This document shows, one piece after another, positions 40,496 through 52,600 of a stretch of DNA of 64,000 bases (positions are counted from its first letter, which is position 1; each line of letters starts with the position of its first letter). A program made the translations under genes and the position numbers. The notes beneath the pieces are model-generated. The model searched no databases, was not told the DNA's origin, and saw only the letters and a program-made list of their open reading frames with translations. Source of the stretch: Biomphalaria glabrata (lineage: Eukaryota > Mollusca > Gastropoda > Planorbidae). The stretch spans positions 9,625,501 to 9,689,500 of the forward strand of contig NC_074716.1 in NCBI RefSeq assembly GCF_947242115.1, given 5' to 3'.

Positions 40496-41440
40496 TTAAA
40501 CTACATAATCTTCAGCTATTGCAATAAGTACTGCTCCAAAAATATGTCCATCCCCTATGGAATTTCTGAACAGAAACTCATTCACAGAAGTGCTGAATTG
40601 GATGGTGCTGGATCCAAATTGTCTCCTCAGCAATCTCTTAGCACGCATCCAAAGTTTTTCTACATTTGTTGTGTGAACTTGTTGTTTAACCACAGAATGG
40701 CTGTATATGCCACTGTGGATCTTTGCTATATTGGCAAATGCAGCAATGCTACGAGACTCTATATGTGTTCCAGGCAAAATATGTTTTGTTATTGCTTCAG
40801 TTAAAGAAGCTTTGGTGTTATCTGGAATTTCCACTAAAAAGCCTTTTCTTGAATGTCTTTCTTTTCCCCCAAATACCCAACAACTTTCACATGTAAGGTA
40901 TTTTCTCTTAAATTGCTTTGGTTCATTGATTTCAACGATAATTGGTTCTCCGTTGTCACCAATCCCACCAATTTCTAAAAGTCCATGCCTGTTAATATAC
41001 TTTTCACATTCCTCTCTACAAAAATTGCAATAGGCTATGACCGTTTCTTTATAGATTTTTGTTTCATGAATAATGTTATCCAATGGCATGTCATAAGACC
41101 AACAGTATATCAACTGTATTAACTGAAGAAGTGAAATGTGGCTACCTCCAAAGAATGAATTATCACGGACTGACTTTCTAATGTTGCAGTCAAGGCATAA
41201 CCAACGGAAACCATCGATTCCTTGTTCATAAGAGATAAATGATGCTGGTTGGTGACAATTAATACATTTACATGAATTCTTAATCAGCCGACGTTTGGCT
41301 AACCAGATCAAGCAATTTTCTTTAGTGTTTATTGCTTCTGACAAAGCTGTAAAAGTCCACCTTTCTTCTTTTATCTGCTGATCAGTCATGATCTGATCTA
41401 AATTTACTATTTCAGTACGTTCTTTAGGGCTGTCTGCCAT
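40496..41440 (-). CDS. Merlin/ISXO2-type transposase-derived protein, paralogue A (314 aa)
   Basis: A single intact ORF of 314 residues. Order: N-terminal part with TDQQIKEERWT; a zinc-ribbon-like pair CKCINCHQPAS and WLCLDCNIRKS; then the ISXO2/IS1016 catalytic fold with PIIVEINEPKQFKRKY, WVFGGKERHSRKGFLVEI, ITKHILPGTHIESRSIAAFA, TTNVEKLWMRAKR and NEFLFRNS. In active family members the first block is VEIDE and the third is SDxW. Here the first Asp is Asn and the second Asp is Arg; only the Glu is kept. The frame is undisturbed, and a plausible acceptor (GTGTTCTATTCTAG, exon from 41495) precedes the ATG. The closest relative is 56752-57714. Best explained as a domesticated, non-cutting DNA-binding protein, although a recent inactive transposon cannot be excluded. 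Confidence 0.85.
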   Translation of the reverse strand: MADSPKERTEIVNLDQIMTDQQIKEERWTFTALSEAINTKENCLIWLAKRRLIKNSCKCINCHQPASFISYEQGIDGFRWLCLDCNIRKSVRDNSFFGGSHISLLQLIQLIYCWSYDMPLDNIIHETKIYKETVIAYCNFCREECEKYINRHGLLEIGGIGDNGEPIIVEINEPKQFKRKYLTCESCWVFGGKERHSRKGFLVEIPDNTKASLTEAITKHILPGTHIESRSIAAFANIAKIHSGIYSHSVVKQQVHTTNVEKLWMRAKRLLRRQFGSSTIQFSTSVNEFLFRNSIGDGHIFGAVLIAIAEDYVV

Positions 41441-44040
41441 TGTAGAAAAAAATGAATATCTTTCTGTAGATTTTTTTTATAACTTCTACCTCAATCTAGA
41501 ATAGAACACAATAAAAAAGAAATCACAATACAATTAAAAATGCCATTTCTAAGTTAAGAATAAAACTATTTTTTTATGTTGAAACAATGAGAAGAATACC
41601 TGATGTAAATTAGATTACCATTAAATTTAACATTTAATTTATATTTTGCTGTGACACTGAATAAATCTTTTCCAGATATTAATGATTACCTTAAAGTATA
41701 TAAAACTAAAATCTGATCCACATAATCTCAAATAACAGTCTAGAGTAGAGACAAGAGAGCATGAACTAATGATTTGGACTTAATCTAGATTTAGATCTAG
41801 CTAGAAATAAAACTAGACCAACAGTTGACTCTTGACAGTTTAACACTTAAGGTAGCAACCCCCTTTTAAGACCCTAATTTTCTTAATTTTGCATTAAGAA
41901 TTTTTTTTTCTAAACAATTGCATTGAAGTAGAAACTTGCACAGGCAGCTATTTTGGATCTAAAAACACATTTGACATTTGAAACAATTTCCTGTTCAGGT
42001 TTTACACAGCTGAAATTAAGCATGTCCTTAGAAAAGACATTGCTTTATAACTCACTATTTTTATGACATCTTGAGTTTACTCAAAAGAAAAGAGGTTCCT
42101 CTAACATAGTGAACACAAAACTCTTCATTCAAATGAGCCAAATTTTTTAAATAACAGTCAGATTTTTTCAAACTTAAGCTTTCCTTTAGTAGAGACATTT
42201 TTATGGAAATAATTAGAACTTAAAGTACTATTTCAAGCTTAGGTTGTTAAATATGTCTGACTGTAAGTCACTATATAAATATAACTAACTGTACATTAAT
42301 GAATTTAGTACCATACTGTCACGAGTCGAGACTGTGACCTATTTTGACCAGTTTCTTGAAGCCCGAGATCTAGCCAGAGCTGTCCAGCGCAAACAAGTTA
42401 GTTTTAGGCATCCAATCAAAAGAAGAGGTTGAGGAAAAAAATAGCATACGTCAGCTTCTAGAAGGTTAAAGTTACTAAAATAATTAGGGGAGAAGTTTCC
42501 ATGACACTGGAATGTACGATTGAGAAAAGTATAAAATAGGGGAAAGTCAGTTAGTCAGGGTCCTCGCATAGTAAAGGTTCTTGTAGCGTAATAGGTCCTC
42601 ACATAGTAACGGTTTTGTAGAGTAATAAGTCTTTGTTAGTATGAGTTTAAATATTTGCGGGTCCATTAGTTCAAGTTTTATTAGTTGAAGTTTTATTAGT
42701 TGAAGTTATAATAAGTGAAGTTTTGTTGTAATTCGAAGCTTTCAGTTACAATATATATATATATATACTATAATGACTATATGCTATATATAAATATATT
42801 AACTTAAACTCAAGGCCGGATTTAAGCGAGGGCAGACAGTACCAAGGATTCCACAAGAAAATTCAAAAGGGCCTCCACAAAAGATGGGTCTCAAATTTTG
42901 AAGTTGTTTTTTTTTTTAACTTTTGTTTCCCCATTTTTACAGCTGTCAAAAATGTGATTAAGAAATGCTTGTAGCATGCTCGAAATGAGTAAATACAGCT
43001 CCAGATTTATGGCAGTGCATCTACCAAGGGCCTTTGCCTCCACAAACTAAAAAATATAAACTTATTAAAACTAAAATATGCATCATTGATCATGGGAACA
43101 GACTTTTAAAATTTTTTAGGTAACTCACTATACGTAATTCTAATACTTCGATACGATAGATTATATATAGATCTATTTTAGTATTTAACCTTTCTTTAAA
43201 AATGAATTTTCAAAATGTAAAGTTTAAAAAGATGGAAATTCGCTTCAATATTTAAATCTAAAAAATTAATTAAAATGTTCAATTTAAGCAATTTTGCTTA
43301 TTAAGAAATAGATTAGATTTAGAATAGCTATGTACATGTTTTTCAACGTGAACCGGGTAACTTGAAATAACATGTAAAAATACAATAAAGTAGATTGGTC
43401 TCCCATTGTCTCATAACTGATTTTTTAAAATAAAAGATCTTTCGCGCTGTCAGCTTACGTGTTTTATATGCCGGTGCCCGTATACATAGTCTACAATGGC
43501 GAGGCAAGACCTACATTTTATGCGGCGGGGTATATTTTCATTAAAAAGTACCTGCGCCAGGTATTAAAGAAACAACTACTTCCATCTTATAACTATTTAT
43601 CGTCTTCGTTAGATAAAGCTTATACGTATGACTTAATATTTCTAAAATATTTTTTTAACCTAAATTTAAAAAAGATTCTTTCAGCTGAGGCTGTAGGCCT
43701 ATATAGATCTAGTGTAACCACAGCTATTTTTAACATGAATTTATTGGTCCATGTAGGCGGCACCTTCGATATGGGGTCATGGAGGTCACGATGTAAAAAA
43801 AAAAAAGGTGGGGGCATTATAAAACCGGTCAACAATGTTGAAAAGCATTACGATTCACAGGGTGCTAAAAAAATGGAGGGGGCAGAAAGAGAAGGAGAGA
43901 AAGATCAGACCGTCCATTTTCAATGTTCTAAATGAGAGACCATTACAATGTGAAAAAAATAAGGGGGATGGTTCGATCTAGAGAGGGAGAAAGAGAAAGA
44001 TTTTTACAATTCAAGTTGAAAGCCTCAATGAGAGAGCATC
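41441..44040. other. Intergenic DNA with repeat traces
   Basis: Contains a possible solo LTR (42318-42747) and a GC-richer block at 42824-43050 (CAAGGCCGGATTTAAG) like a hAT-type element end. A 158-codon frame at 43459-43935 shows no recognisable domain, ends in low-complexity Lys/Gly/Glu, and is not called. Confidence 0.4.
42318..42747 (+). mobile_element. Possible solo LTR
   Basis: Starts TGTCACGAGTC and ends TCAGTTACA, with a TATAAAATA box at about 42530. It also holds internal near-duplications (GGTCCTCGCATAGTAA and GGTCCTCACATAGTAA; GTTTTATTAGTTGAA twice). There is no confirmed target duplication and no second copy. Confidence 0.3.
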
Positions 44041-45289
44041 AGGGTCGGACTGGCTTAAAAAACCGGTCCGGGAAATTTGGTCATGGCAGCGGCCCACTTC
44101 ATCATGAGTTTCATATAATTTTTTTCAATAATTTAATATTTATATATTTTTCTTTAGTTTCTATAATTATTTCATATATAATAATAAAAATAATGAAATT
44201 TTAAAGTTCAAAAACACTACTTTAAGCTGTAAGAATGTTTTTTATTTATTACATGTTCAAATTCGTAATTATGCAAAACAACATTAAACAGTTAAATAAC
44301 TCCTAGTTTTAACAACCTAAACATAAGAAACACTACAGTCTAAAATTTCAATTCACTAATGACTAGTATAACAGCTTTTTCATCGTTTCACTAGTCGATG
44401 CTAAAACATCAATGATATCATTGTTATTGATTGTTGGAAGAAGGTCCTTCTCACAAGACACCAGCATGAATGATTGTAAAGTTGACAGGCTCAGCAAATT
44501 TCTTAATCTGTTCAAAATGTAGGCCTATTTCAATTTTGAAAACCACCTCTCACAAGCAACTTGTGATGAGGATAATGTCAAAACAAATTTGTAAGCCAGA
44601 TACAAATTTGAATAAGCAAGACTTTGCAAATTAAACTTTTGGAGAACAAAATAACAAGAAACAATACATTTTTTGCAAGAATTGCATTCATTTGCATTCA
44701 TGGTTGTTGCCTGGTAATTCAGACTGTTGAATGTTGTCTGAGACAGAGTCTGATACTTCCATTTCAAAGACCAAATTATATTCATCTTCAAAAGTTGCTT
44801 GAAAATTTTCCCATTTCCTTGCAAAATCCAATAATTCAGTTTGAAGCTGATCTTTTTGTTACAGTAGGGTAACGTGGGGCAAAAAGCCCTTAGGGGTAAA
44901 AGGCCTTTCTTAATTTTTGTGCGAATGGCTTATTGGATGATTCAAATTAAGACTTCCTGAGATAGCTCACTTCCTTTCTTTTAATGCACGTTGAGCTTGA
45001 TGTAGTAGCTTGTCAATTTATCGTCACAGATCACTTTGAATTTTTCTACCTATCTCACTATAAGGTAAGGGCTCATTTTATTTGTCTGTATTTTTATTAT
45101 GTGTTATTTTATCCTTAATTGTAAATATTCTTTGCAAAGGATTTTCAAAGTAAATCCTTATAGATGTTGCTATACTCTAAAAGCGACATGGTGAAAGTTA
45201 ATATATTGATCGTTTCAACATCACCTATGTTGGGGTAAAATGCCTATTTGAGTTGGGGGCAGGAAGCCTTTATCGAAATCTGGTCATAA

Positions 45290-45620
45290 AAGATCTAGAT
45301 CTATAAAATATAGAAATCTCTATATAAAATTTAGACTTCATTGTCGCTAGATTTAAGATTATTCTAGATTCTAGTCATTCCAGATCTAGACTAGATCTAG
45401 ATTTATATTAACTAGATTCTAGATCTATAATATACAAATAATCTACAAAATTCTAGACTGGAATCTAAGAATAAATTATATTAATACAAGTTCAATTAAT
45501 AGGTCTAAAATGTAAATTAGAAAAGTATATCTAAATCTAGAACTATTATAAATAAATCTAATAGAATATCTAGTCTAGATCTAGTAGATCTATTTCTATA
45601 TGTCTTGACTATATCTTTAT
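45290..45620. repeat. CTAGAT/AGATCT-rich cryptic simple sequence
   Basis: Dense, irregular runs of CTAGAT, AGATCT and TCTAGA, for example GATCTAGACTAGATCTAGAT, within the pogo element. No fixed period. Confidence 0.7.
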
Positions 45621-45832
45621 ATTATTATATAAATCTATAATAATAGATTTTTATTCTGTACACAATAGTGATTTGGGGTATTCTAGTCAATCCAGATGAG
45701 ACAGCAATTAGTATGCGTATTTGTGATACTTAGATTAGAAAGTAATAGTAAGATCTAGTAGGGCTGTAGATCTAGTCTATAAATTATACCATATTAGTAA
45801 GTTTAACTATAGATTTATATTTTCTGTTTGTA

Positions 45833-45990
45833 AAATGTTTCAGATGTTCCTTCAGAGTTGAAGATTATTACTTCCTAGTCCAAACCTCCCGCAGGACGAC
45901 GGAGGATGGGAGCGGGCAGGGTTTGAACCCTGGACCACTGACAAATCTGAACGACAGTCCAGCGCGCAAACTGCACGACCAAGTAGCCAT
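45833..45990 (-). mobile_element. tRNA-derived SINE, family A (inside the pogo element)
   Basis: The minus strand has CTTGGTCGTGCAGTTTGCGC, CAGGGTTCAAACCCTGCC, CTGCGGGAGGTTTGGACTAG and GAACATCTGAAACAT. Confidence 0.85.
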
Positions 45991-48353
45991 CCATTTTCTA
46001 GATCGTTATTATTTATTCTACTTTTGCCTGCTATGTTTGGAATTATATATATATTTATCTTTTGAGATCCATAAGCTTTTAAAGTTTAAAATGTGCACAA
46101 TTTAATTTAAAAAATTTTATTTTTTTTATTTTTTTCATTTCAGAAAATGTTAAGAAATTACCAGAGAAAAAACACAAGACTCGTATGGACAACATTCTTG
46201 ACAGGAGCTTTAAAAGCTATCGCTGATGGGATGCCACTTAACAATGTCTCCGAAAAAATTACATTTATAATTATTAAATATTTCACTTATACTTTTTAAA
46301 TTTGTTTGTCAATATTTATTATTTATGTTTGTGTATACCAAATATCGCAAGCTAAAATTATTTAAAAACAAATTCATGTGTTTATATAATTACTTACTGG
46401 TACACTAATACATACAACTAAGAGCTGAAAAACATAAAAATAATTTTTAAAGTTTTTAGTTTTCATTAATTTTGCTTCTGCATTTTAATCAATTTTCTTT
46501 TTTATCTTGTTTACAAACTAAAATTGAAAACAAAATTACCAGCCTAAATTTATACACAAAAACAAACATCTACGAAGAAAAGAAAATCCTTATTTGCTTG
46601 AACATAATTAATAATCAATTATCATTATTATTCTTGTGTGCAAGGATAAAAAAAATATTTGAAAACAAAATTACACATACAAATATATATACACAATAAT
46701 ATATACACCTAAGAGATTTAAAAAACAAATTAAATTCTTTATTTACCACAATTTTTGCTTTGGGGGTAAGTGGCCCTTGGAAGGGCTTTTTGCCCCAAGT
46801 GTGGGGTAAAATGTCCCTTAAAATTTTTTTTTAATTTCATGCAATAATTTTTAGATACATTGAAATAAATTTATTTTAAAAACTAATTTGTAAATTAGAC
46901 ATGTAACACTAAATGAAAACCAAATTTAAGATAAAATTATATTAATAAGCTAGCTTGTATAGGCCATAGAAGCTTAGGGGGGGCTTTTTGCCCCACGTTA
47001 CCCTATCATCAAATTTTTTGAGCAACCCACTCAGGTGCTGAAGTGTGCATCACTGGGCATTCTTTTCAGAATTTCTGCAAAATGTCTTAGATCAAAACAA
47101 GATAAATCAGCGTAAAGACTACCATGCTCAGAGAATCTCTGTTTTAAACTATTAATTACTTGATCAATAACCATATGTTGTGAAAATTTACACGAAATTT
47201 ATCTTTCGCACTTTCAACAAGTGGTTGGTTGGCTATAATTCTTTCTTCTTTCAAAACAGTCTGCACTTCAATGTCGAGCTTTCTTGTTTCTAGTTCACTG
47301 TTAGCAAATGTTGAGAAATTTGTAGCTGCTTGAAAAATAGAATCAACATTTCTATCTACTTTGCTTAATTCATGGATACTGTCTTGAACCATCTTATAGG
47401 CTCGTAGTATATCCATTCCAGTTGTTTGCAAATATTCAGATAATGGCGTTGTGTGTTCAAATATTTTCAGAAATAATTGTGCCGTTAGAATAAATTCAAA
47501 ACTTGTCAATGAATCTAACAGAGCTTTTGCTCTGTATCGGATATCATTATTGAATTTGTTTGATGTAGAAATATCATAAAATGTTTGTAGCATGTCAATG
47601 TACAAAAAATCGATAACTTGTGTTTCTTGATTGCCATGATTGGAATGTTTGATGAAGAAGTTTCCAAATATTTTAGTAAGAGCTCTGTCTTTTGCCCACC
47701 AACGGGTTTCACTAATTACAGATATGTATTTCAATTTGCTAAATTCACGCCAAACATTAAACCATAAATATGATTCCCGAAGAAAGACTGCACATGTGTT
47801 TAAAACCCCAAATAAAGTAACAACTTCAACCGCTTTTTTTTTGGTGACGTCACCCATTACCCAATTTCAGACATGGGCATAACACCATACATAAATCTGG
47901 CCCGGAGAAACTGTATTTAACCAGGCATTGAATCCATTGTATTGACCTTGCATATTAGACGCACCATCGGTGGAATTGCAAAATACATTTACTTACATCA
48001 ATGCCTAACTTTTCAAATACGCCACAAACCAAATCACACATTCCTTTTCCAGTCGTTGATGTGTAATTGACTATAGCTATTACACGTTCGTGTACAGTAT
48101 CCGTTACATATTGGATCACAATAGAACACTGATCCTGCACATTAATATCTTGTGTGGTATCAATTTGAACGCTAAACATAGCGGCTCCTCTAATCTTTTC
48201 CACCATCATGTTTGTTAAAGATGTTGATATAGCATCAATTACTTTATTAACGGTAATTTCAGTTAAAATTAAAAATATAATAACTTTCTTTTGGCAAGCC
48301 TGGAGAGCATGTGCAAGGGGACCAAACAAAAAAAAGGAAGGCGAGGTGGCCTG

Positions 48354-48384
<31 letters not shown>

Positions 48385-48385
48385 A
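48354..48385. repeat. (GA)n/(G)n simple repeat
   Basis: GAGAGA run followed by GGGGGGGG. Confidence 0.9.
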
Positions 48386-48620
48386 TGGACATAAGAATAA
48401 AAGGTGCAGGAGAGCGTGAAGGAGCGAAATGTTAATTCATATTCCATATAACAGATAGGCCGACTATCAGGGCCGGTCTTAGGCCACTGCAACTTATGCG
48501 GTCGCAGTGGGCCCCACGCTTTCATAGGCCCCGCGCTTATTCAATGTGTAATTATTAAATTGCAAAATATAAACGAAAAATTCCTGGAAATCTCCTGTAT
48601 TTATTAAAATCTGAAAATAT

Positions 48621-49521
48621 TGTTACAAATGACCGGTGACAGGAAGAGGTTAACGTGTGACCCCGACGAGATAACACAGCAGCGGCAGTTCCCTGGAATG
48701 TACATGTATAAACAGAGACAGGATGTGACGTGTCCTTACATGTTATTCCAAAAGGTACTAGCAATGTCCAATGACAGATAGAGGTCACAACTTGTGACCC
48801 CGGCAAGATGACACTGCAGCCAATGTTTTCTGGAATCTACGTGTATAAACAAAGACAGGATGTGACGTTTCCTCACGTGTTATTACAGAAGATACTAGCA
48901 GTGTTTGTGGAACTTTGGAGGATTGATTAGGGACTCTATATAAGCCAGAGAGTTAATGTGAAAGTCAGTCGGATGAAGTCGTATGGAGTCGTGAGTGAGC
49001 CGTTACAGTCGATACAGACGATGTAAGACGTGTGCGGCTCTGTGGAAGAGAAATGTGTACGACTCGATGCAAGTTAACTAGGGTAGAGTTAACTGGAGTG
49101 GACTACTGTCGTTAAAGTCTATACAGCGTACTACAGTGGACTTGAGCCGTTACAGTCGATACAGTCGATGTAAGACGTGTGCGGCTCTGATTCGGTAGAC
49201 TTGAGTACGACTTGGTTCAGCTTTAGGAGACCTGGAGCGACACTGGAAAGTGTGTCGTTGGTCTGTCCTGTGGAATACGGCTCGATGCAAGTTGAGAAGA
49301 GATGAATTGCAACGAAGTGAAGAGATGTATTGCAACGAAGTATAGCTAACTGTAACCTGACAGATATTGTACAGTCTCCTACGCTACATGTTACAGTAAT
49401 GTTAGAGTTATTAGTCATTAAAGTTATATGAAACTGAAAGTTTAGTCGTCAAGTTCTTTGCAGTGTTTTTATTTGTGTGCCAACTAATACATCTAGCCAG
49501 AAGAATCAGAAATACGTAACA
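48621..49521 (+). repeat. 5' LTR of LTR element copy 2
   Basis: 901 bp. It contains CTCTATATAAGCC near 48936 as a likely TATA box and an imperfect internal duplication of about 130 bp (two GGATGTGACGT blocks). Confidence 0.9.
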
Positions 49522-49554
49522 ATTGGTGTCAGAAGTGGGATCTTTCTGGCTAGA

Positions 49555-50955
49555 ATGTGTTCCATCAAACTTCTTATTGAACTTGACATGAAAGAACTTA
49601 GACAAGAGCTTCGAGACAGAGGTCTACAGCTTAACGGAAATAAGGAAACGCTAACAGCACGTCTCAGACAAGCCCTGTTGGAGGAAGATGTGAATCCGGA
49701 CACTTGCCAATTTGAAATCAAACCTAATATGACGGAGCTCCTGAGAACCTTGCAACACAAAATGAACTCGGTGAACGAGAGCATTAAGGAGATAGAATCA
49801 AAAATCAACACCCGATTTTCTTCATTTAACCAGTTGATCAAAGCCATGAATAAGAATGAACAAATAGCTACCACGCCCAACAAGACAGAAGAACAAACAA
49901 ATACGATAAAAGATCAAACTAGAATCATGATTAACGAGCTGCTGAACACTCAGCAGTATCAGATTGAGTCAACAGATGAAAGAGCTACACCATTGATGAA
50001 CAGCGAACAATTGTCCAACCAAGAATGTAGCGATACAGACAATTACGATAAAGATGCTGGTGATGGCTGTGCTGTCTGTTACTGTGATAGCAAACCAAAC
50101 GAATGTGGCCTACTAGAAATGAAAAGAGACGGTAGCTGTTTCTATTTCAACGAAAAGCAGAAGAGCGCTGAAGAAACAAAAGAAGAGACCTATAGTTTGA
50201 CCGAAGCTTTAGCTACAGATATACCTGATATGAGTACCTCAACCAGCCAAACAGATCAAGACAACGTTGGGTCTGCGTCCAAGTCTGTTGCTGTGGGCCT
50301 TAAAGACTTCTGTCTTCTATCTGCCAATGTCTACGAGAGGAACTCGAAGCTTGATTATTGCACCCATGCGTTTGACAAGAACTGTACGTACGTAGCTGTG
50401 CAAGAAGACTGTGAATGCCAAGAAACACACCAACAAGCTCTAGATTTAACAGAAGCTTGTTCAGCTGTCAAGGTAGGCGCGAGGAGTCCTGGTGATAGTC
50501 AAGGAATTACAATAGAAACTGATGCTGAAGTTGATGGACCTTTGCACGTTGAATGTTATCAACCTGCTCCACAGTCGAGTCATCCAGACTCGGATGAAGG
50601 TGCTGACGTGTTTGACAACTTGCCATCAAGTGGACTTGCAGCTCATTCGCAAAGCATCCATCGAAGAATAATGCTGAAGCAACTTGTTAGATCAACAGTC
50701 TTGATGACTACAGCTATGAAATGCAATGCCTTCCTATGTGCTAAGTGGCTGCCATCAGCAATGATCGACAAGAAAACAAGACAACAACAACGACATCAAC
50801 TCAACCAAAGAAATGTCAAATGGAGGAGGCGGAGAAAGCGACACATGCAGAGTGCAACGTGGATGGCTCCAACAAGATCAAGATACAAACCCACCCCTTC
50901 TCCCACTGATAGACCCCCACCTGCATTTATGAAACTCCAGAGCCCATGTTGTTAG
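49555..50955 (+). CDS. SAP-domain ORF of LTR element copy 2 (466 aa)
   Basis: Same layout as the copy 1 ORF. SAP motif MKELRQELRDRGLQLNGNKE and LTARLRQALLEE, a polar helical middle (LLRTLQHKMNSVNESIKEIE), a Cys-rich segment (CAVCYCDSKPNECG), a second Cys cluster (CTYVAVQEDCECQ) and a basic tail (WRRRRKRH, then PPPAFMKL). Maintenance of the frame in both copies, with many scattered differences, suggests the protein matters to the element. Element-encoded, not a host gene. Confidence 0.7.
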   Translation: MCSIKLLIELDMKELRQELRDRGLQLNGNKETLTARLRQALLEEDVNPDTCQFEIKPNMTELLRTLQHKMNSVNESIKEIESKINTRFSSFNQLIKAMNKNEQIATTPNKTEEQTNTIKDQTRIMINELLNTQQYQIESTDERATPLMNSEQLSNQECSDTDNYDKDAGDGCAVCYCDSKPNECGLLEMKRDGSCFYFNEKQKSAEETKEETYSLTEALATDIPDMSTSTSQTDQDNVGSASKSVAVGLKDFCLLSANVYERNSKLDYCTHAFDKNCTYVAVQEDCECQETHQQALDLTEACSAVKVGARSPGDSQGITIETDAEVDGPLHVECYQPAPQSSHPDSDEGADVFDNLPSSGLAAHSQSIHRRIMLKQLVRSTVLMTTAMKCNAFLCAKWLPSAMIDKKTRQQQRHQLNQRNVKWRRRRKRHMQSATWMAPTRSRYKPTPSPTDRPPPAFMKLQSPCC

Positions 50956-51699
50956 AAAACAAGCCCCACCACTTCTCCCGTTGATAGACCCCCACCTGCA
51001 CTAATGAAACTCCATAGCCCATGTTGTTAGAAAGATTCTGTCCGGAACCATCAGATCAAAGACGAAAGCCTTACTATCAGTTGAAAGTGTGAAGCCACTA
51101 AAGAATAATTTAAGAACATTCCTCATGAGAATAAGTTGATGAAGTATAACAAAGGTTTTAGAAGAACGCTAAATAAGTCAGAAGCAAGAAGGACAGAAAA
51201 GTAGTTTAAGAAGCCAGAACTGTAATGAGTAACCATCTGTGACAGAACTGTACAAGAAGATCAACCCAACAGGCATCGTACAAACCCAAAGTCAGTTGCT
51301 GTTGTAAGAAGAACATGTGAATATTGCTGTACTGTGATGAACCTGTGTATCTCTGAAGAAGCTCTGTAAAAAGATGCTGGAGAATGTAAAACTCAGCCAG
51401 TGAAGAACGAACTCGTTAGAATGCTGATGAATTTTCTTGACAAGAGTGCCCAATGTCGTCATCTGAAGGTCGATGTTTCCATACCAAGATTGATGAAAAC
51501 ATTTGTGAGGACCTGCTGAAAAATGAGGATTTGGCTCCCATTCTTCTATGGAAAGAAGATGGACAACGGCCAGATTGAAAGAACATCTCTGAGAAGGGGG
51601 CAACCACCAAAGCTTCATTCTTGAAAACGTCGATCGGTTTCTTCAGTATCGTGGTGAAATGGAATCTGTTCGGGACGAACAGATCTAAGAAGGGGGCAG

Positions 51700-52600
51700 T
51701 GTTACAAATGACCGGTGACAGGAAGAGGTTAACGTGTGACCCCGACGAGATAACACAGCAGCGGCAGTTCCCTGGAATGTACATGTATAAACAGAGACAG
51801 GATGTGACGTGTCCTTACATGTTATTCCAAAAGGTACTAGCAATGTCCAATGACAGATAGAGGTCACAACTTGTGACCCCGGCAAGATGACACTGCAGCC
51901 AATGTTTTCTGGAATCTACGTGTATAAACAAAGACAGGATGTGACGTTTCCTCACGTGTTATTACAGAAGATACTAGCAGTGTTTGTGGAACTTTGGAGG
52001 ATTGATTAGGGACTCTATATAAGCCAGAGAGTTAATGTGAAAGTCAGTCGGATGAAGTCGTATGGAGTCGTGAGTGAGCCGTTACAGTCGATACAGACGA
52101 TGTAAGACGTGTGCGGCTCTGTGGAAGAGAAATGTGTACGACTCGATGCAAGTTAACTAGGGTAGAGTTAACTGGAGTGGACTACTGTCGTTAAAGTCTA
52201 TACAGCGTACTACAGTGGACTTGAGCCGTTACAGTCGATACAGTCGATGTAAGACGTGTGCGGCTCTGATTCGGTAGACTTGAGTACGACTTGGTTCAGC
52301 TTTAGGAGACCTGGAGCGACACTGGAAAGTGTGTCGTTGGTCTGTCCTGTGGAATACGGCTCGATGCAAGTTGAGAAGAGATGAATTGCAACGAAGTGAA
52401 GAGATGTATTGCAACGAAGTATAGCTAACTGTAACCTGACAGATATTGTACAGTCTCCTACGCTACATGTTACAGTAATGTTAGAGTTATTAGTCATTAA
52501 AGTTATATGAAACTGAAAGTTTAGTCGTCAAGTTCTTTGCAGTGTTTTTATTTGTGTGCCAACTAATACATCTAGCCAGAAGAATCAGAAATACGTAACA
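51700..52600 (+). repeat. 3' LTR of LTR element copy 2
   Basis: 901 bp, matching 48621-49521. Confidence 0.9.

Larger units (their letters stand above)
44867..47003 (+). mobile_element. pogo-type transposon, non-autonomous, 2137 bp
   Basis: Perfect inverted ends of 23 bp starting GGGTAACGTGGGGCAAAAAG, flanked on both sides by TA. At 46147 a frame MLRNYQRKNTRLVWTTF and IADGMPLNNVSEKI matches the psq/CENP-B type helix-turn-helix that opens pogo transposases, and it follows a good acceptor (TTTTTTCATTTCAG). The rest of the transposase is missing. Subterminal copies of the end motif (GGGGTAAAATGCC near 45235, GGCTTTTTGCCCCAAG near 46786) look like extra transposase-binding sites. Confidence 0.85.
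44041..48290 (-). mobile_element. ZMYM-like hAT transposon remnant, interrupted by a pogo element
   Basis: The left edge has a hAT-like end CAGGGTCGGACTGGC. Minus-strand transposase pieces run from right to left. At 47955-48280 is a DUF4371-like start, with VQIDTTQDINVQDQCSIVI and TGKGMCDLVCGVFEKLGID. At 47156-47857 is VITLFGVLNT-type helix, ISETRWWAKDRAL and LYIDMLQTFYDI. At 44363-44860, on the other side of the pogo insert, the C-terminal dimerisation block FVLTLSSSQVACERWFSKLK leads to a stop at 44363-44365. A few frame breaks show the copy is dead. The right terminal repeat was not found. Confidence 0.8.
48621..52600 (+). mobile_element. LTR retrotransposon, short non-autonomous type, copy 2
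   Basis: 901-bp terminal repeats (48621-49521 and 51700-52600) start TG and end CA, look identical over the stretches compared, and are flanked by ATAT. The primer-site-like ATTGGTGTCAGAAGTGGGAT follows the 5' LTR, and AAGAAGGGGGCAG precedes the 3' LTR. The interior has the same SAP-domain ORF as copy 1 (17274-21248). The two copies differ visibly in LTR sequence, so they come from separate recent insertions of one family. The element looks structurally whole. No reverse transcriptase or integrase was recognised. Confidence 0.9.

Noticed and set aside
40544-41033. Plus-strand frames over Merlin paralogue A
   Set aside because: Antisense shadows of the intact minus-strand ORF; likewise 57005-57307.
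43459-43935. 158-codon frame
   Set aside because: No recognisable domain, no splice sites around it, and a low-complexity end.
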